Assembly: GCF_038502225.1 (NCBI RefSeq)
Contig: NC_091382.1
Coordinates: 14,121,376 to 14,185,375 of the forward strand
Source of the DNA: Cherax quadricarinatus
Lineage: Eukaryota; Arthropoda; Malacostraca; Decapoda; Parastacidae
Reading direction: 5' to 3'
DNA: 64,000 bases
Part shown: in pieces, positions 38,451 through 47,544 of the stretch
How positions within the stretch are numbered: the first letter of the stretch is position 1
Layout of the letters: each line of letters begins with the position of its first letter
Program-made: the position numbers and the translations under genes
Notes under the pieces: model-generated
The model's input: only the letters and a program-made list of their open reading frames with translations
Database searches by the model: none
Told to the model about the DNA's origin: nothing

Positions 38451-38665
38451 AGCTGGACACGTATTAGATCAGACACCTGGACACGTTTTAGACCGGTCAG
38501 CTGGACACGTATTAGATCAGACACCTGGACACGTTTTAGACCGGTCAGCTGGACACGTATTAGATCAGACACCTGGACACGTTTTAGACCGGCCAGCTGG
38601 ACACGTATTAGATCAGACACCTGGACACGTTTTAGACCGGTCAGCTGGACACGTATTAGACGAGT
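38451..38665. repeat. 48-bp minisatellite (dimer of 24-bp halves)
   Basis: About 4.5 copies of a 48-bp unit made of two 24-bp halves, AGCTGGACACGTATTAGATC plus AGAC and ACCTGGACACGTTTTAGACC plus GGTC. The - strand frame over it (LIRVQLTGLKRVQVSD) is a 16-residue repeat and an artefact. Confidence 0.93.
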
Positions 38666-38960
38666 GACGTGATTAGTGTCCTCTGCATTATGAACAAAAA
38701 TCGAATATTTTTTTCCAATTATGAGCTTAATTTCAAACTGCTTACTGTCCTTAAACCATCAAGATCAACTCTACTTCTGCAATATATCTGCTACTCTAAC
38801 TAATGATACCAAGAAACTGAGAATAAAACCATATAATTACCCGAAATACACCGTAAACTCTGTATTTTAACCATACACAGGTTCACAGTTTTGATTTTTC
38901 TATCATACTCCGCGTGTGGCAGGATTTGTTCATACGATGGACACTTAACACACATTCTCT
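38666..38960. other. Single-copy-looking spacer
   Basis: About 300 bp with no recognised feature. Confidence 0.4.
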
Positions 38961-39200
38961 CATACTGTGATGTACAAGTACTGCAATATACAAGTTCTGT
39001 ACTGTACAAATACTGTACTGTACAAGTACTGTAATGTACAAGTTCTGTAGTGTACAAATATTGTACTGTACAAGTACTGTAGTGTACAAATACTGTACTG
39101 TACAAGTACTGTAGTGTACAAATACTGTACTGTACAAGTACTGTAGTGTACAAATACTGTACTGTACAAGTACTGTAATGTGCAAGTACTGTACTGTACT
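38961..39200 (-). repeat. 16-bp satellite block D (isolated island)
   Basis: About 15 copies of the TACTGTACTGTACAAG unit with TAGTGTACAAA variants, separated from the main arrays by about 1 kb. Higher-order alternation of TACAAGTACTGTAGTG and TACAAATACTGTACTG halves gives a 32-bp period. Confidence 0.9.
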
Positions 39201-39254
39201 TGGCCAAAATTTGTTTTTCACAGCTTATGTGAGTGAGATGAGTTGATCACGTAA

Positions 39255-39650
39255 TACTGTGTCACGGACCCTGAGCTCAAAGTCATAGTACTATGTCACG
39301 GACCCTGAGCTCTAAATCATAGTACTATGTCACGGACCCTGAGCTCAAAGTCATAGTATTGTGTCACGGACCCTGGAGCTCTAAGTCATAGTACTATGTC
39401 ACGGACCCTGAGCTCAAAGTCATAGTACTATGTCACGGACCCTGAGCTCTAAGTCATAGTACTATGTCACGGACCCTGAGCTCAAAGTCATAGTACTATG
39501 TCACGGACCCTGAGCTCAAAGTCATAGTACTATGTCACGGACCCTGAGCTCTAAGTCATAGTACTATGTCACGGACCCTGAGCTCTAAGTCATAGTACTA
39601 TGTCACGGACCCTGGAGGTCAAGGCCATAGTTCTCTGTCACGAACCCCGA
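39255..39650 (+). repeat. 34-bp minisatellite
   Basis: About 11.5 copies of a 34-bp unit, GTCACGGACCCTGAGCTC plus AAAGTCATAGTACTAT. Units alternate irregularly between GCTCAAAGTC and GCTCTAAGTC; the last copies are diverged (GGAGGTCAAGGCC). Confidence 0.95.
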
Positions 39651-40440
39651 AAGGGTTAATATCAGGATCGTTGAAGGTGAATAAAAATATTATTGCCGGG
39701 ATGTTTGATGGTAAACAGGTGAATTAACCTACAGATATTACCGTAGTTCATCCGGTTAATTCGACAAGTTTAACTAAGCTTACAAGTACCAAGCGTCAAC
39801 GAACTTTTAAGATTATTTAAGATTGTTTTTGTTAATTATTCATTATTTTATACAAAAAATTTAACGCAACTAATTACTGGGTTATATACAGGAGCTTAGT
39901 CTAGTATGTAAACATTTCTCTAGGCTTAGGTTAAGGCTGATGAGCAACGGAACTTTCGGCCTGCTAAACACTGGGTAAATTTTCGATACGTTTTTTTGGA
40001 AAAAATAGCTTTTTCAACGTTGTAAAATACGGTACTTGATGCTGACGACAAACTGACACTAGTATAAACATGAAGGTCGTCTGAGATCAGCAGACGGAGG
40101 ATCGAGCCTCCACCACATCCTCCACCGAATGAGCCATTTGTGGCACGTCATGTCAACACTCGAAAAGCTTACGGATTTTATAGGTTTTCGGATTCTGGTA
40201 TTTCGGATAAAGGATTCTGTACTTTAGTAGCAGAAAAGCAACAACTATGTACTGGCGGGATTTATTACATTGAGAACTCTTGCTAATATTTCAGAGACAA
40301 TTAAGTTGCCTTTATTCTGTTTAAAAGTGTTTGAAATGGCGATTAAGAATGATTTAAGGCATTTACATCTGTGAAAATTGAGTACTTTAATCACAAGCCG
40401 GACGTCATTAAGTTTCAGTAGATGGCTGGAGGAATTCTGG
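39651..40440. other. Sequence without recognised gene
   Basis: About 790 bp. A frame on the - strand at 40245-40502 begins inside the neighbouring PLE repeat and has no domain I recognise. GGAGGATCGAGCCTCC at about 40097 is a short palindrome with weak resemblance to a tRNA B box. Nothing firm. Confidence 0.35.
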
Positions 40441-40482
40441 TGTTGATAAATTAGACACATGTGCAACTCTTGGGTATCTTTA

Positions 40483-40525
40483 TTGAGGAAACGTTTCGCC
40501 ACACAGTGGCTTCATCAGTCCATAC
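40483..40525 (-). ncRNA. Hammerhead-ribozyme-like motif (family B, canonical copy)
   Basis: On the - strand: GTATGGA, CTGATGA, hairpin GCCAC-TGT-GTGGC, GAAAC, GTT, TCC, CAATAAAG. Both invariant core segments are intact. Stem I pairs GGA with TCC, and further A/T pairing is possible. Compared with 23344-23386 both stem I and stem II have changed on both sides, which is compensatory. Stem III is again the palindrome ACGT. It lies in sense orientation downstream of the GIY-YIG fragment. Confidence 0.62.
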
Positions 40526-40700
40526 AAAGGAGAAATTTGAAGAACAGGAGGAGCTTGAGGTAAACAAGCCCTCAACTTTGAGTCGATGTGGTTAGTCCAT
40601 CAATCTTGATTCTTTTGAAGATTGATGGAGTGACCACATTGACTCAAGGCTGAGGGACTGATTACCTCAAACTCCTCCTGGTCTTCACCATTCTCCTTTG

Positions 40701-40742
40701 TATGGACTGATGAAGCCACTGTGTGGAGAAACGTTTCCTCAA
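40701..40742 (+). ncRNA. Hammerhead-ribozyme-like motif (family B, inverted partner)
   Basis: Same motif as 40483-40525 on the opposite strand: CTGATGA at 40707-40713, GCCACTGTGTGG hairpin, GAAAC, GTTTCC, CAATAAAG. One base at the foot of stem II is changed (GTGGAGAAAC instead of GTGGCGAAAC), which removes the closing pair next to GAAA and probably weakens it. Confidence 0.5.
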
Positions 40743-40799
40743 TAAAGATACCCAAGAGTTGCACATGTGTCTAATTTATCAACTTGTCGGTTCTCTCTG

Positions 40800-41095
40800 A
40801 ACCTGTGTTGTACGCATGCGTTGTTCAATTATCATTCAATGAGAGGTGTTTCAAGCTTTCTTAATGTGTGCCCGATGTATACTTTGTCACAGCCTCCACA
40901 GGGGATAGTGTAAACCCCTTCATTGACTGTTTCAAGATTCTTCAGTTTTGTTTAAGCCAGGTCTTTCAAGGAGGTACTGGCTAGTACTCTAGTGTTATAG
41001 TACGTGAGTACTTTGGAGACGTTCAGTGCAGCCTGGTTGAAGGGAAGGATAATAATTCAGTCAGGAGTGTTGTTAGTGCGTGAAGAACTGATGAC
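40800..41095 (-). pseudogene. PLE GIY-YIG endonuclease fragment
   Basis: Translation of the - strand gives ILPFNQAALNVSKVLTYYNT, then VLASTSLKDLA, stop, KLKNLETVNEG, then VYTIPCGGCDKVYIGHTLRK. The last segment matches the PLE GIY-YIG signature (VYxIPCxxC, KVYIGxTxR), and the connector matches the PLE pattern upstream of it (LPF...; TSLKDL). In-frame stops (TAA after DLA, TGA/TAA after LIE) show decay. The RT part is absent, so this is a 5'-truncated copy. The nuclease would nick DNA during insertion. Confidence 0.75.
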
Positions 41096-41096
41096 C

Positions 41097-41212
41097 TGTA
41101 GATGAATGGGTCAGAGAACCAACACGTTGATAAATTAGACACATGTGCAACTCTTGGGTATGCACATGTGTCTAATTTATCAACGTGTCAGTCTCTGAAC
41201 CATTCATCTACA
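41097..41212. repeat. Imperfect palindrome joining two PLE-type repeats head to head
   Basis: The core ACACGTTGATAAATTAGACA...CATGTGC and its complement flank a 13-bp loop (AACTCTTGGGTAT). Pairing continues imperfectly outward to GTAGATGAATGG / CCATTCATCTAC. It marks an inverted junction between the - strand element on the left and a + strand element on the right. Confidence 0.8.
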
Positions 41213-41560
41213 ATCCTGTCAGACACTGCAACTTCCTGGGGTCTTAATACTTGGGAATTCTGCGCTTGCCTAACCCTTGGGCACGACCTACTTCCACACT
41301 GAACAAATGTGACACCACCTACAACTGCTGCACCTCTCCTGTCTATGGTTTATAAGCTGCTTCTCCGCACATATGCCGTATTCTTTTTCGTGGTTGATAG
41401 ACTGACCACATCGATTCAAGGTTGAAGGACTGATTACCTCATTCTCCTCCTGTTCTTCACGATTCTCCTTTGTATGGACTGATGAAGACACTGTGTGGCG
41501 AAATGTTTCCTCAGTAAAGATACCCAAGAGCTGCACATGTGTCTAATTTATCAACTGATG
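41213..41560 (+). mobile_element. PLE-type 3' end, + orientation
   Basis: Shares with the 40.44-40.79 kb repeat the block GACTGACCACATCGATTCAA / GGACTGATTACCTCA / CTCCTTTGTATGGACTGATG and the end ATACCCAAGAG...CACATGTGTCTAATTTATCAAC. It includes one hammerhead-like motif (41473-41516). The upstream part (CCCTTGGGCACGACCTACTT) has no recognised coding potential. Confidence 0.6.
41473..41516 (+). ncRNA. Hammerhead-ribozyme-like motif (family B, diverged)
   Basis: TATGGA, CTGATGA (41479-41485), hairpin GACAC-TGT-GTGGC, GAAA, then TGTTTCC and CAGTAAAG. The core segments are intact, but stem II has one mismatch, ACGT in stem III has become ATGT, and the downstream AATAAA is AGTAAA. Probably a decayed copy. 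Confidence 0.48.
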
Positions 41561-41689
41561 ACCTGCAGTCTTTGATGATAAAGGAAAGAAAGTTTAACTT
41601 AGTGAGGGTTTGGTGTTTGTAAGTATGTATGTACACTTCTCGTCAAGAAAGTCGGGACTGGTAATTTGGTATACTCCTAAGAAAAATCT
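41561..41689. other. Spacer
   Basis: Non-repetitive, no feature recognised. Confidence 0.35.
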
Positions 41690-41718
41690 AGTACTTCTAG
41701 TAGTACTACTACTACTAG

Positions 41719-41808
<90 letters not shown>

Positions 41809-41826
41809 AACTACTATTACTACTAC
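41690..41826. repeat. (CTA)n microsatellite
   Basis: About 45 CTA/ACT triplets with a few AGT interruptions at the left edge. Poly-Leu frame is an artefact. Confidence 0.96.
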
Positions 41827-41884
41827 CTACATCTTGGGTCAGTTAGCCTACTGCAGTGATTATATTATGATTTTACATCTCACA

Positions 41885-42542
41885 TGCCTATATATACCCT
41901 AGTCGTCCATGTATTGTATATACCCTAGTCGTCCATGTATTATATATACCCAAGTCGTCCATGTATTATATATACCTTAGTCGTCCATGTATTGTATATA
42001 CCCTAGTCGTCCATGTATTATATATACCCAAGTCGTCCATGTATTATATATACCCTAGTCGTCCATGTATTGTATATACCCTAGTCGTCCATGTATTATA
42101 TATACCCAAGTCGTCCATGTATTATATATACCCTAGTCGTCCATGTATTATATATACCCTAGTCGTCCATGTATTATATATACCCTAGTCGTCCATGTAT
42201 TATATATACCATAGTCGTCCATGTATTATATATACTCTAGTGGTCCATGTATTATATATACCCTAGTCGTCCATGTATTATATATACCCTAGTCGTCCAT
42301 GTATTATATATACCCTAGTCGTCCATGTATTATATATACCCTAGTCGTCCATGTATTATATATACCCTAGTCGTCCATGTATTATATATACCCTAGTCGT
42401 CCATGTATTATATATACCCTAGTCGTCCATGTATTATATATACCATAGTCGTCCAGGTATTATATATACCCTAGTCGTCCATGTATTATATATACCCTAG
42501 TCGTCCATGTATTATATATACCCTAGTCGTCCATGTATTATT
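41885..42542 (+). repeat. 26-bp satellite array
   Basis: About 25 copies of a 26-bp unit, TATATACCCTAGTCGTCC plus ATGTATTA. Variants CCCAAG and GTATTG occur in a repeating order on the left (41890-42120), suggesting a multi-unit duplication there. Confidence 0.96.
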
Positions 42543-42621
42543 CGTAACTGATAAAACTCCTGGAGAGCGAAACCTTGCCACAATAAATGTCACATTAGTT
42601 GAACATGTCACATTCTACCTA
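42543..42621 (+). mobile_element. Fragment of the GGAGAGCGAAAC dispersed repeat
   Basis: Contains CTGATAAAACTCCTGGAGAG, CGAAACCTTGCCACAATAAA and TGTCACATTAGTTG, the + strand form of the repeat at 22450 and 46855. It has a hammerhead-like layout with a degenerate core (CTGATAA) and is followed by AATAAA. It abuts an AAT microsatellite. Confidence 0.6.
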
Positions 42622-42716
<95 letters not shown>

Positions 42717-42720
42717 TTTT
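42622..42720 (-). repeat. (AAT)n microsatellite, likely LINE 3' tail
   Basis: About 33 AAT triplets directly at the 3' end of the - strand RTE-like LINE. On the element's strand it reads (ATT)n, consistent with a simple-repeat tail used in place of poly(A). Confidence 0.9.
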
Positions 42721-42861
42721 TAACGCATCGGCCGATTCCCACCAAGGCAGGGTGGCCCGAAAAACAAAAACTTCAATCATCATTCACTCCATCACTGTCT
42801 TGCCAGAGGCGTGCTTTACACTACAGTTATAAAACTGCAACATTAACACCCCTCCTTCAGA

Positions 42862-43409
42862 GTGAAGACACTACTTCCCATCTCCAGGACTCAAGTCCGG
42901 CCTGCAGGTTTCCCTGAATCTCTTCATAAATGTTACTTTGCTCACACTCCAACAGCATGTCAAGTTTTAAAAACCATTTGTCTCTATTCACTCCTATCAA
43001 ATACGCTCATGCACGCTTGCTGGGAGTCCAAGCCCCTCGCACACAAAATTTCCTTTACCCCCTCCCTCCAACCCTTTCTAGGCCGACCCCTACCCCGCTT
43101 TCCCACCACTACCGATTTATACACTCTAGAAGTCATTCTGTTTTGTTCCATTCTCTCTACATGTCCGAACCACCTCAACAACCCCTCGTCATCCCTCTGG
43201 ATAATAGTTTTGGTATTGCCACACCTCCTAATTTCCAAACTACGAATTCTCTGCGTTATATTCACACCACACATTGCCCTCAGACATGATATCTCCACTG
43301 CCTCCAGCCTTCTCCTCGCTGCAACATTCATCACCCATGCTTCACACCCATATAAGAGTGTTGGTACAACTATACTCTCACACATTCCCCTCCCTGCTTC
43401 CACAGACAA
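42862..43409 (-). pseudogene. RTE-like LINE C-terminal region
   Basis: Features: VPTLLYGCEAWVMN, EISCLRAMCGVN, RIRSLEIRRC, LLRWFGHVERMEQNRM and KRGRGRPRKGWREGV. These are typical of the region after the RT in RTE-type LINEs of arthropods. Open for 141 codons. Confidence 0.83.
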
Positions 43410-43444
43410 AGTCCTTTGTCTCCACAGGCTCCTAAGTACACCAC

Positions 43445-44771
43445 TCAGCCTATTTCCCTCATCAATTCTGTGATTCGCTCATCCTTCATAGACCCATCTC
43501 CTGATACGTCCACTCCCAAATATCTGAATATATTCATCTCCTCTATGCTCTCTCCCTCCAATCTGATATCCAGTCTTTCATCATCTAATCTTTTTGTTAT
43601 CCTCATAACCTTACTCTTTCCTATAATCAATTTTAATTTTCTTCTTTTACATACCCTACCAAATTCATCCACCTACCTCTGCAACTTCTCTTCAGAATCT
43701 CCCAAAAGCATCGTGCCATCAGCAAAGAGCAACTGTGACAACTCCCACATTGTGTTTGATTCTTTATCTTTAAACTCCATGCCTCTTGCCAAGACCATCG
43801 CATTCACTTCTCTCACAACGCCTTCTATAAATGTATTGAACAACCACGGTGACTTCACACATCCCTGTCCAAGGCCTACATTTACTGGGAAATAATCTCC
43901 CTCTCTCCTACTTACTCTAACCTGAGCCTCACTATCTTCGTAAAAACTCTTCACTGTTTTCAGTAACCTACCTCCTGTACCATACACCTGCAACATCTGC
44001 CACATTGGCCCCCCTATCCACCCTGTCATACGCCTTTTCCAAATCCATAAATGCCACAAAAACCTCTTTACCCTTATCTAAATACTGTTCACCTATGTGT
44101 TTCAGTGTAAACACTTGGTCCACACACCCCCTACCTTTCCTAAGGCCTCCTTGTTCATCTGCAATCCTACTCTCTGTCTTACTCTTAATTCTTTCAATAA
44201 TAACTCTACCATACACTTTACCAGGTATACTCAACAGACTTATTCCCCTATAATTTTTGCACTCTCTTTTGTCCCCTTTGCCTTTATACAAAGGAACTAT
44301 GCATGCTCTCTAGGTACCTTACCCTCTTCCATACATTTATTAAATAATAGCACCAACCACTCCAAAACTATATCCCCTCCTGCTTTTAACATTTCTATCT
44401 TTATCCCATCAATCCCAGCGGCCTTACCCCCTTTCATTCTACCCACTGCCTCACGAACTTCCCCCACATTACAACTGGCTCTTCCTCACTCCTACAAGAT
44501 GTTATTCCTCCTTGTCCTATACATGAAATCACAGCTTCCGTTTCTTCATCAACATTTGCAGTTCCTCAAAATATTCCCTCCATCTTCCTGATACCTCTAA
44601 CTTTCCATTTAATAACTCTCCTCTCCTATTTTTAACTGTCAAATCCACTTGTTCTCTAGGCTTCCTCAACTTATTAATCTCACCCCAAAACTTTTTCTTA
44701 TTTTCAACAAAATTTCTTAATAACATCTCACCCACTCTCTCATTTGCTCTCTTTTCAGATTGCTTCACCAC
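43445..44771 (-). pseudogene. RTE-like LINE reverse transcriptase (broken)
   Basis: From 5' to 3' on the - strand: a connector (44529-44771: KKFWGEINKLRKPRE, REYFEELQML); RT start (43968-44291: YKGKGDKRECKNYRGISLLS, EQGGLRKGRGCVDQVF, FVAFMDLEKAYDRVDR motif A); palm (43673-44059: GLGQGCVKSPWLFNTF motif B, LLFADGTMLLGDSEEKL motif C); and 43445-43672 (KLKLIIGKSKVMRITKR). Motif C reads FADG instead of FADD, so a catalytic Asp is lost. Confidence 0.85.
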
Positions 44772-45250
44772 TCTCTTTACCTTTCATTTTCTCTCCATAT
44801 ACTCTTCCCTCCTAGCATCACTTCTACTTTGTAAAACCCTCTCATATGCTAGCTTTTTCTCTCTCTTACTATTCTCTTTACATCATCATTCCACCAATCG
44901 CTCTTCTTCCCTCCCGCACCCACTTTCCTGTAACCACAAACTTCTGCTGAACACTCTAACACTGCATTCTTAAACCTACCCCATACATCTTCGACCCCAT
45001 TGCTCTTCTCTCATTATCCCATTTATCCTCTAATAGTTGTTTATATCTTACCCTAACTGCCTCCTCTTTTAATTTATACACATTCACCTCTCTCTTCCCT
45101 GATGCTTCTATTCTCCTTGTATCCCATCTACCTTTTACTCTCAGTGTAGCAACAACTAGAAAGTGATCTGATATATCTGTCTTTTATCTACCAATACGTA
45201 GTCCAACAAACTACTGTCATTATGCCCTATATCATATCTTGTATACCTAT

Positions 45251-45855
45251 TTATCCTTTTCTTTTCTTTAAATATGCCCTATCTTTAACCAAACCCCTTT
45301 CTATACGAAGTTCAATCAAATGGGCCTCATTATCACCTACACTTGGCACCCCAAGCTTACCTTCCACACCCTCTCTAAATGTTTCTCCTACTTTAGCAGT
45401 TAGGTCGCCTACCACAATTACTCTCTCACTTGATTCAAAAGTTCTTACATTCTCGCTTAACATCTCTCCTCTTCTCTATACTCCTCTCTTCTCCAGGTGC
45501 ATACACACTTATTATGACCAACTTTTCGCATCCGACCCTTATTTTAATCCACATAATCATTGAATTTATACATTTACATTCCCTTTTCTCCTTTCATAGC
45601 TAATCCTTCAACATTATTGTTACCCCTTCCTTAGCTCTACCTCTCTCAGATACTCCTGACTTAATCCCATTTATTTCTCCCCACTGAAACTCTCCTACCC
45701 CTTTCAGCTTTGTTTCACTTAGAGCCAGGACATCCAACTTCTTTTCATTCATAACACCAGCAATAATCTCTTTCTTATCTGCACTACAGCCACACACATT
45801 CAAGCATCCCAGTTTTATAAAGTTTTTCTTCGTCTGACTTTTAGTAAAAGTGTAC
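45251..45855 (-). pseudogene. RTE-like LINE endonuclease domain (broken)
   Basis: Two in-frame pieces: 45600-45803 with NVCGCSADKKEI, LDVLALSETKLKGVGEFQWG (catalytic Glu in ETKLKG) and GVSERGRAKEGV; and 45251-45463 with RVIVVGDLTAKVGE (the GDxNAxVG catalytic motif with Asn changed to Thr) and VPSVGDNEAHLIEL. Roughly 130 nt between them are out of frame. The Asn to Thr change alone should impair catalysis. Confidence 0.82.
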
Positions 45856-46014
45856 AGGAGAAAGGGTTACTAGCCCATTGTTCCCGGCATCTTAGTCGCC
45901 TCATACGACACACACGGCTTACGGAGGAAAGATTCTTTACCACTTCCCCAGGGACAATAGAGGAAATAAACAAGAATAAGAACTATTAAGAAAAAGAAGA
46001 AAAACCCTAGATTA

Positions 46015-46121
<107 letters not shown>

Positions 46122-46164
46122 ATATGCAAGTGTAAATAGAAGTAGCAAGATGTACCTGCTATCC

Positions 46165-46166
<2 letters not shown>

Positions 46167-46197
<31 letters not shown>

Positions 46198-46205
46198 GTA
46201 ACTTA

Positions 46206-46260
<55 letters not shown>

Positions 46261-46262
46261 GT
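46167..46262. repeat. (ATA)n then (TTA)n inverted microsatellite pair
   Basis: A short AAT run, AGTAACTTATTTTT, then about 19 ATT triplets; the two runs are complementary and can pair. Confidence 0.95.
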
Positions 46263-46315
46263 AATTAATTAATAACAGTAATAAATATCAATAACAATAA
46301 TAAAGATGTGTATTA

Positions 46316-46840
46316 AGAACATAAGAACATAAGAAAGGAGGAACACTGCAGGAGGCCTGCTGGCCCATACTAGGCAGGTCCTTTACAATTCATCCCACTA
46401 ACAAACATTTGACCAACCCAATTTTCAATGCCACCCAAGAAATAAGCTCTAATGTGAAAGTCCCACTCAAATCCAACCCCTCCCACTCATGTACTTATCC
46501 AACCTAAATTTGAAACTACCCAAAGTCCCAGCCTCAATAACCCAACTAGGTAGACTGTTCCACTCATCAACTACCCTATTTCCAAACCAATAGTTTCCTA
46601 TGTCCTTTCTATATCTAAACTTATCTAATTTAAATCCATTACTGCGGGTTCTCTCTTGGAGAGATATCCTCAAGACCTTGTTAATATCCCCTTTATTAAT
46701 ACCTATCTTCCACTTATACACTTCGATCAGGTCTCCCCTCATTCTTCGTCTAACAAGTGAATGTAACTTAAGAGTCTTCAATCTTTCTTCATAAGGAAGA
46801 TTTCTAATGCTATGTATTAACTTAATCATTCTAAATAATA
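46316..46840 (-). mobile_element. CR1-like LINE 3' fragment
   Basis: On the - strand a C-terminal protein fragment: IRNLPYEERLKTLKLHSL, RRRMRGDLIEVYKWKIG, RTRSNGFKLDKFR, NYWFGNRVVDEWNSLP and FKFRLDKYMSG. It is followed by a 3' tail with GGACCTGCCTAGTATGGGCC and TTTCTTATGTTCTTATG. The same family occurs on the + strand at 60030-61028. Open for about 120 codons but truncated at the 5' side. Confidence 0.82.
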
Positions 46841-46854
46841 ATAGTAACATGACT

Positions 46855-47035
46855 GTAATAATGTTGGCAGAATTACCGACAATATGTAAAGTGAAATGAC
46901 ACAAGTGCAACTAATGTGTCATTTTATTGTGGCAACGTTTCGCTCTCCAGGAGCTATGTCAGCTTGACAAAGCTCCTGGAGACCGAAACGTTGCCACAAT
47001 AAAATTTCACATTAGTTGCACTTGTGTCCTTCCAC
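46855..47035. mobile_element. Fold-back repeat (GTTGGCAGAATTACCGAC family) with paired hammerhead-like hairpins
   Basis: A - strand arm (GGCAACGTTTCGCTCTCCAG, GAGCTATGTCAGC) and a + strand arm (TTGACAAAGCTCCTGGAGAC, CGAAACGTTGCCACAATAAA) lie back to back, and the outer GTGACAC/CACTTGTGTC sequences are also complementary. Core segments CTGACAT and TTGACAA are degenerate, so activity is doubtful. Confidence 0.68.
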
Positions 47036-47059
47036 AGTAACATGACTCACGAAATCGTA

Positions 47060-47175
47060 ATGAGACGATTGCAAACAAATCATACCACGGGTAGGGTTTG
47101 AACCCGCGGTCAGAGAGTCACAAAACTCCAGACCGTCGCGTTAGCCACTGGACCAGCTAGCCACAATAAGATTCG
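47060..47175 (-). mobile_element. tRNA-derived SINE head, - strand
   Basis: On the - strand: GTGGCTAGCTGGTCCAGTGG (A-box-like), CTAACGCGACGGTCTGGAG and a perfect B box, GCGGGTTCAAACCC. Spacing fits a tRNA-like head with a long variable arm. No full cloverleaf or CCA context, so a SINE rather than a tRNA gene. Confidence 0.72.
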
Positions 47176-47351
47176 TCCAACAAGGTATATTTGTTCGTGA
47201 GTCATGTTAACGGCTCTGAGGGGACTTGAGCTAGAGTTCGTCACGGCAACGCTAGCTGGAGATTTGTCTGTAAAAACTTGCCTTTGTGGTCACAGTGGTG
47301 CCTATGCTAACCTCCCTATGGTGTAGAAATATACCTAGTAGGCCGAATCTT
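47176..47351. other. Spacer of the inverted SINE pair
   Basis: Non-repetitive apart from the inverted flanks described; no gene seen. Confidence 0.4.
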
Positions 47352-47445
47352 ACTGTGGCTAGCTGGTCAAGTGGCTAACGCGACGGTCTGGAGGTTTGAG
47401 ACTCTATGACCGCGGGTTCTATCCCCGCCCGTGGTATGGGTTAAT
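47352..47445 (+). mobile_element. tRNA-derived SINE head, + strand
   Basis: Inverted copy of the preceding SINE: GTGGCTAGCTGGTCAAGTGG, AACGCGACGGTCTGGAGG and B box CGGGTTCTATCCC, with one mismatch to consensus. Flanking sequences (ATTCGTCC...GTATATTT and AAATATACCTAG...GAATC) are also inverted, so 47.06-47.45 kb is an inverted SINE pair about 180 bp apart. Confidence 0.72.
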
Positions 47446-47544
47446 GTTTCCAAAACATTATTCTTTTAATGACAGTTATTTATTCTACTTCTAGTGTTCC
47501 AACTTTTCTTTCTTCTACTACTACTGATACTACCACTACTACTA

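Larger units (their letters stand above)
40441..41100 (-). mobile_element. Penelope-like element 3' part: GIY-YIG remnant plus inverted hammerhead-bearing repeats
   Basis: On the - strand the order is: RT-to-endonuclease connector and GIY-YIG domain (41095 to about 40800), then a roughly 340-bp fold-back whose two arms each carry a hammerhead-like hairpin (40701-40742 on +, 40483-40525 on -), then AATAAAG and the end ATGTGTCTAATTTATCAAC. PLEs are retroelements with an RT and, in many families, a GIY-YIG endonuclease; hammerhead motifs have been reported in them. The coding part is broken by stops. Confidence 0.72.
42721..45990 (-). mobile_element. RTE-like non-LTR retrotransposon, near full length, defective
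   Basis: About 3.25 kb on the - strand. The 5' end at about 45.96 kb (TCCCTGGGGAAGTGGTAAAG, CCGTGTGTGTCGTATGAGGC) leads into an APE endonuclease, RT, and a C-terminal region, then a 3' end (GGTGGGAATCGGCCGATGCG) and an (ATT)n tail. No ORF1 is visible. At least five frame changes or stops separate the pieces. Long + strand frames in this span are shadows. Confidence 0.87.

Noticed and set aside
40245..40502. 85-codon - strand frame as a host gene
   Set aside because: Its first third is the PLE repeat end (hammerhead region) and the remainder has no recognisable domain.
42862..45563. Several + strand frames of 80-200 codons
   Set aside because: They are shadows of the - strand RTE-like LINE, which has clear EN and RT motifs.
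47060..47175. Functional tRNA gene
   Set aside because: A and B boxes are good, but the acceptor stem and anticodon arm do not pair and an inverted second copy is adjacent; fits a SINE.
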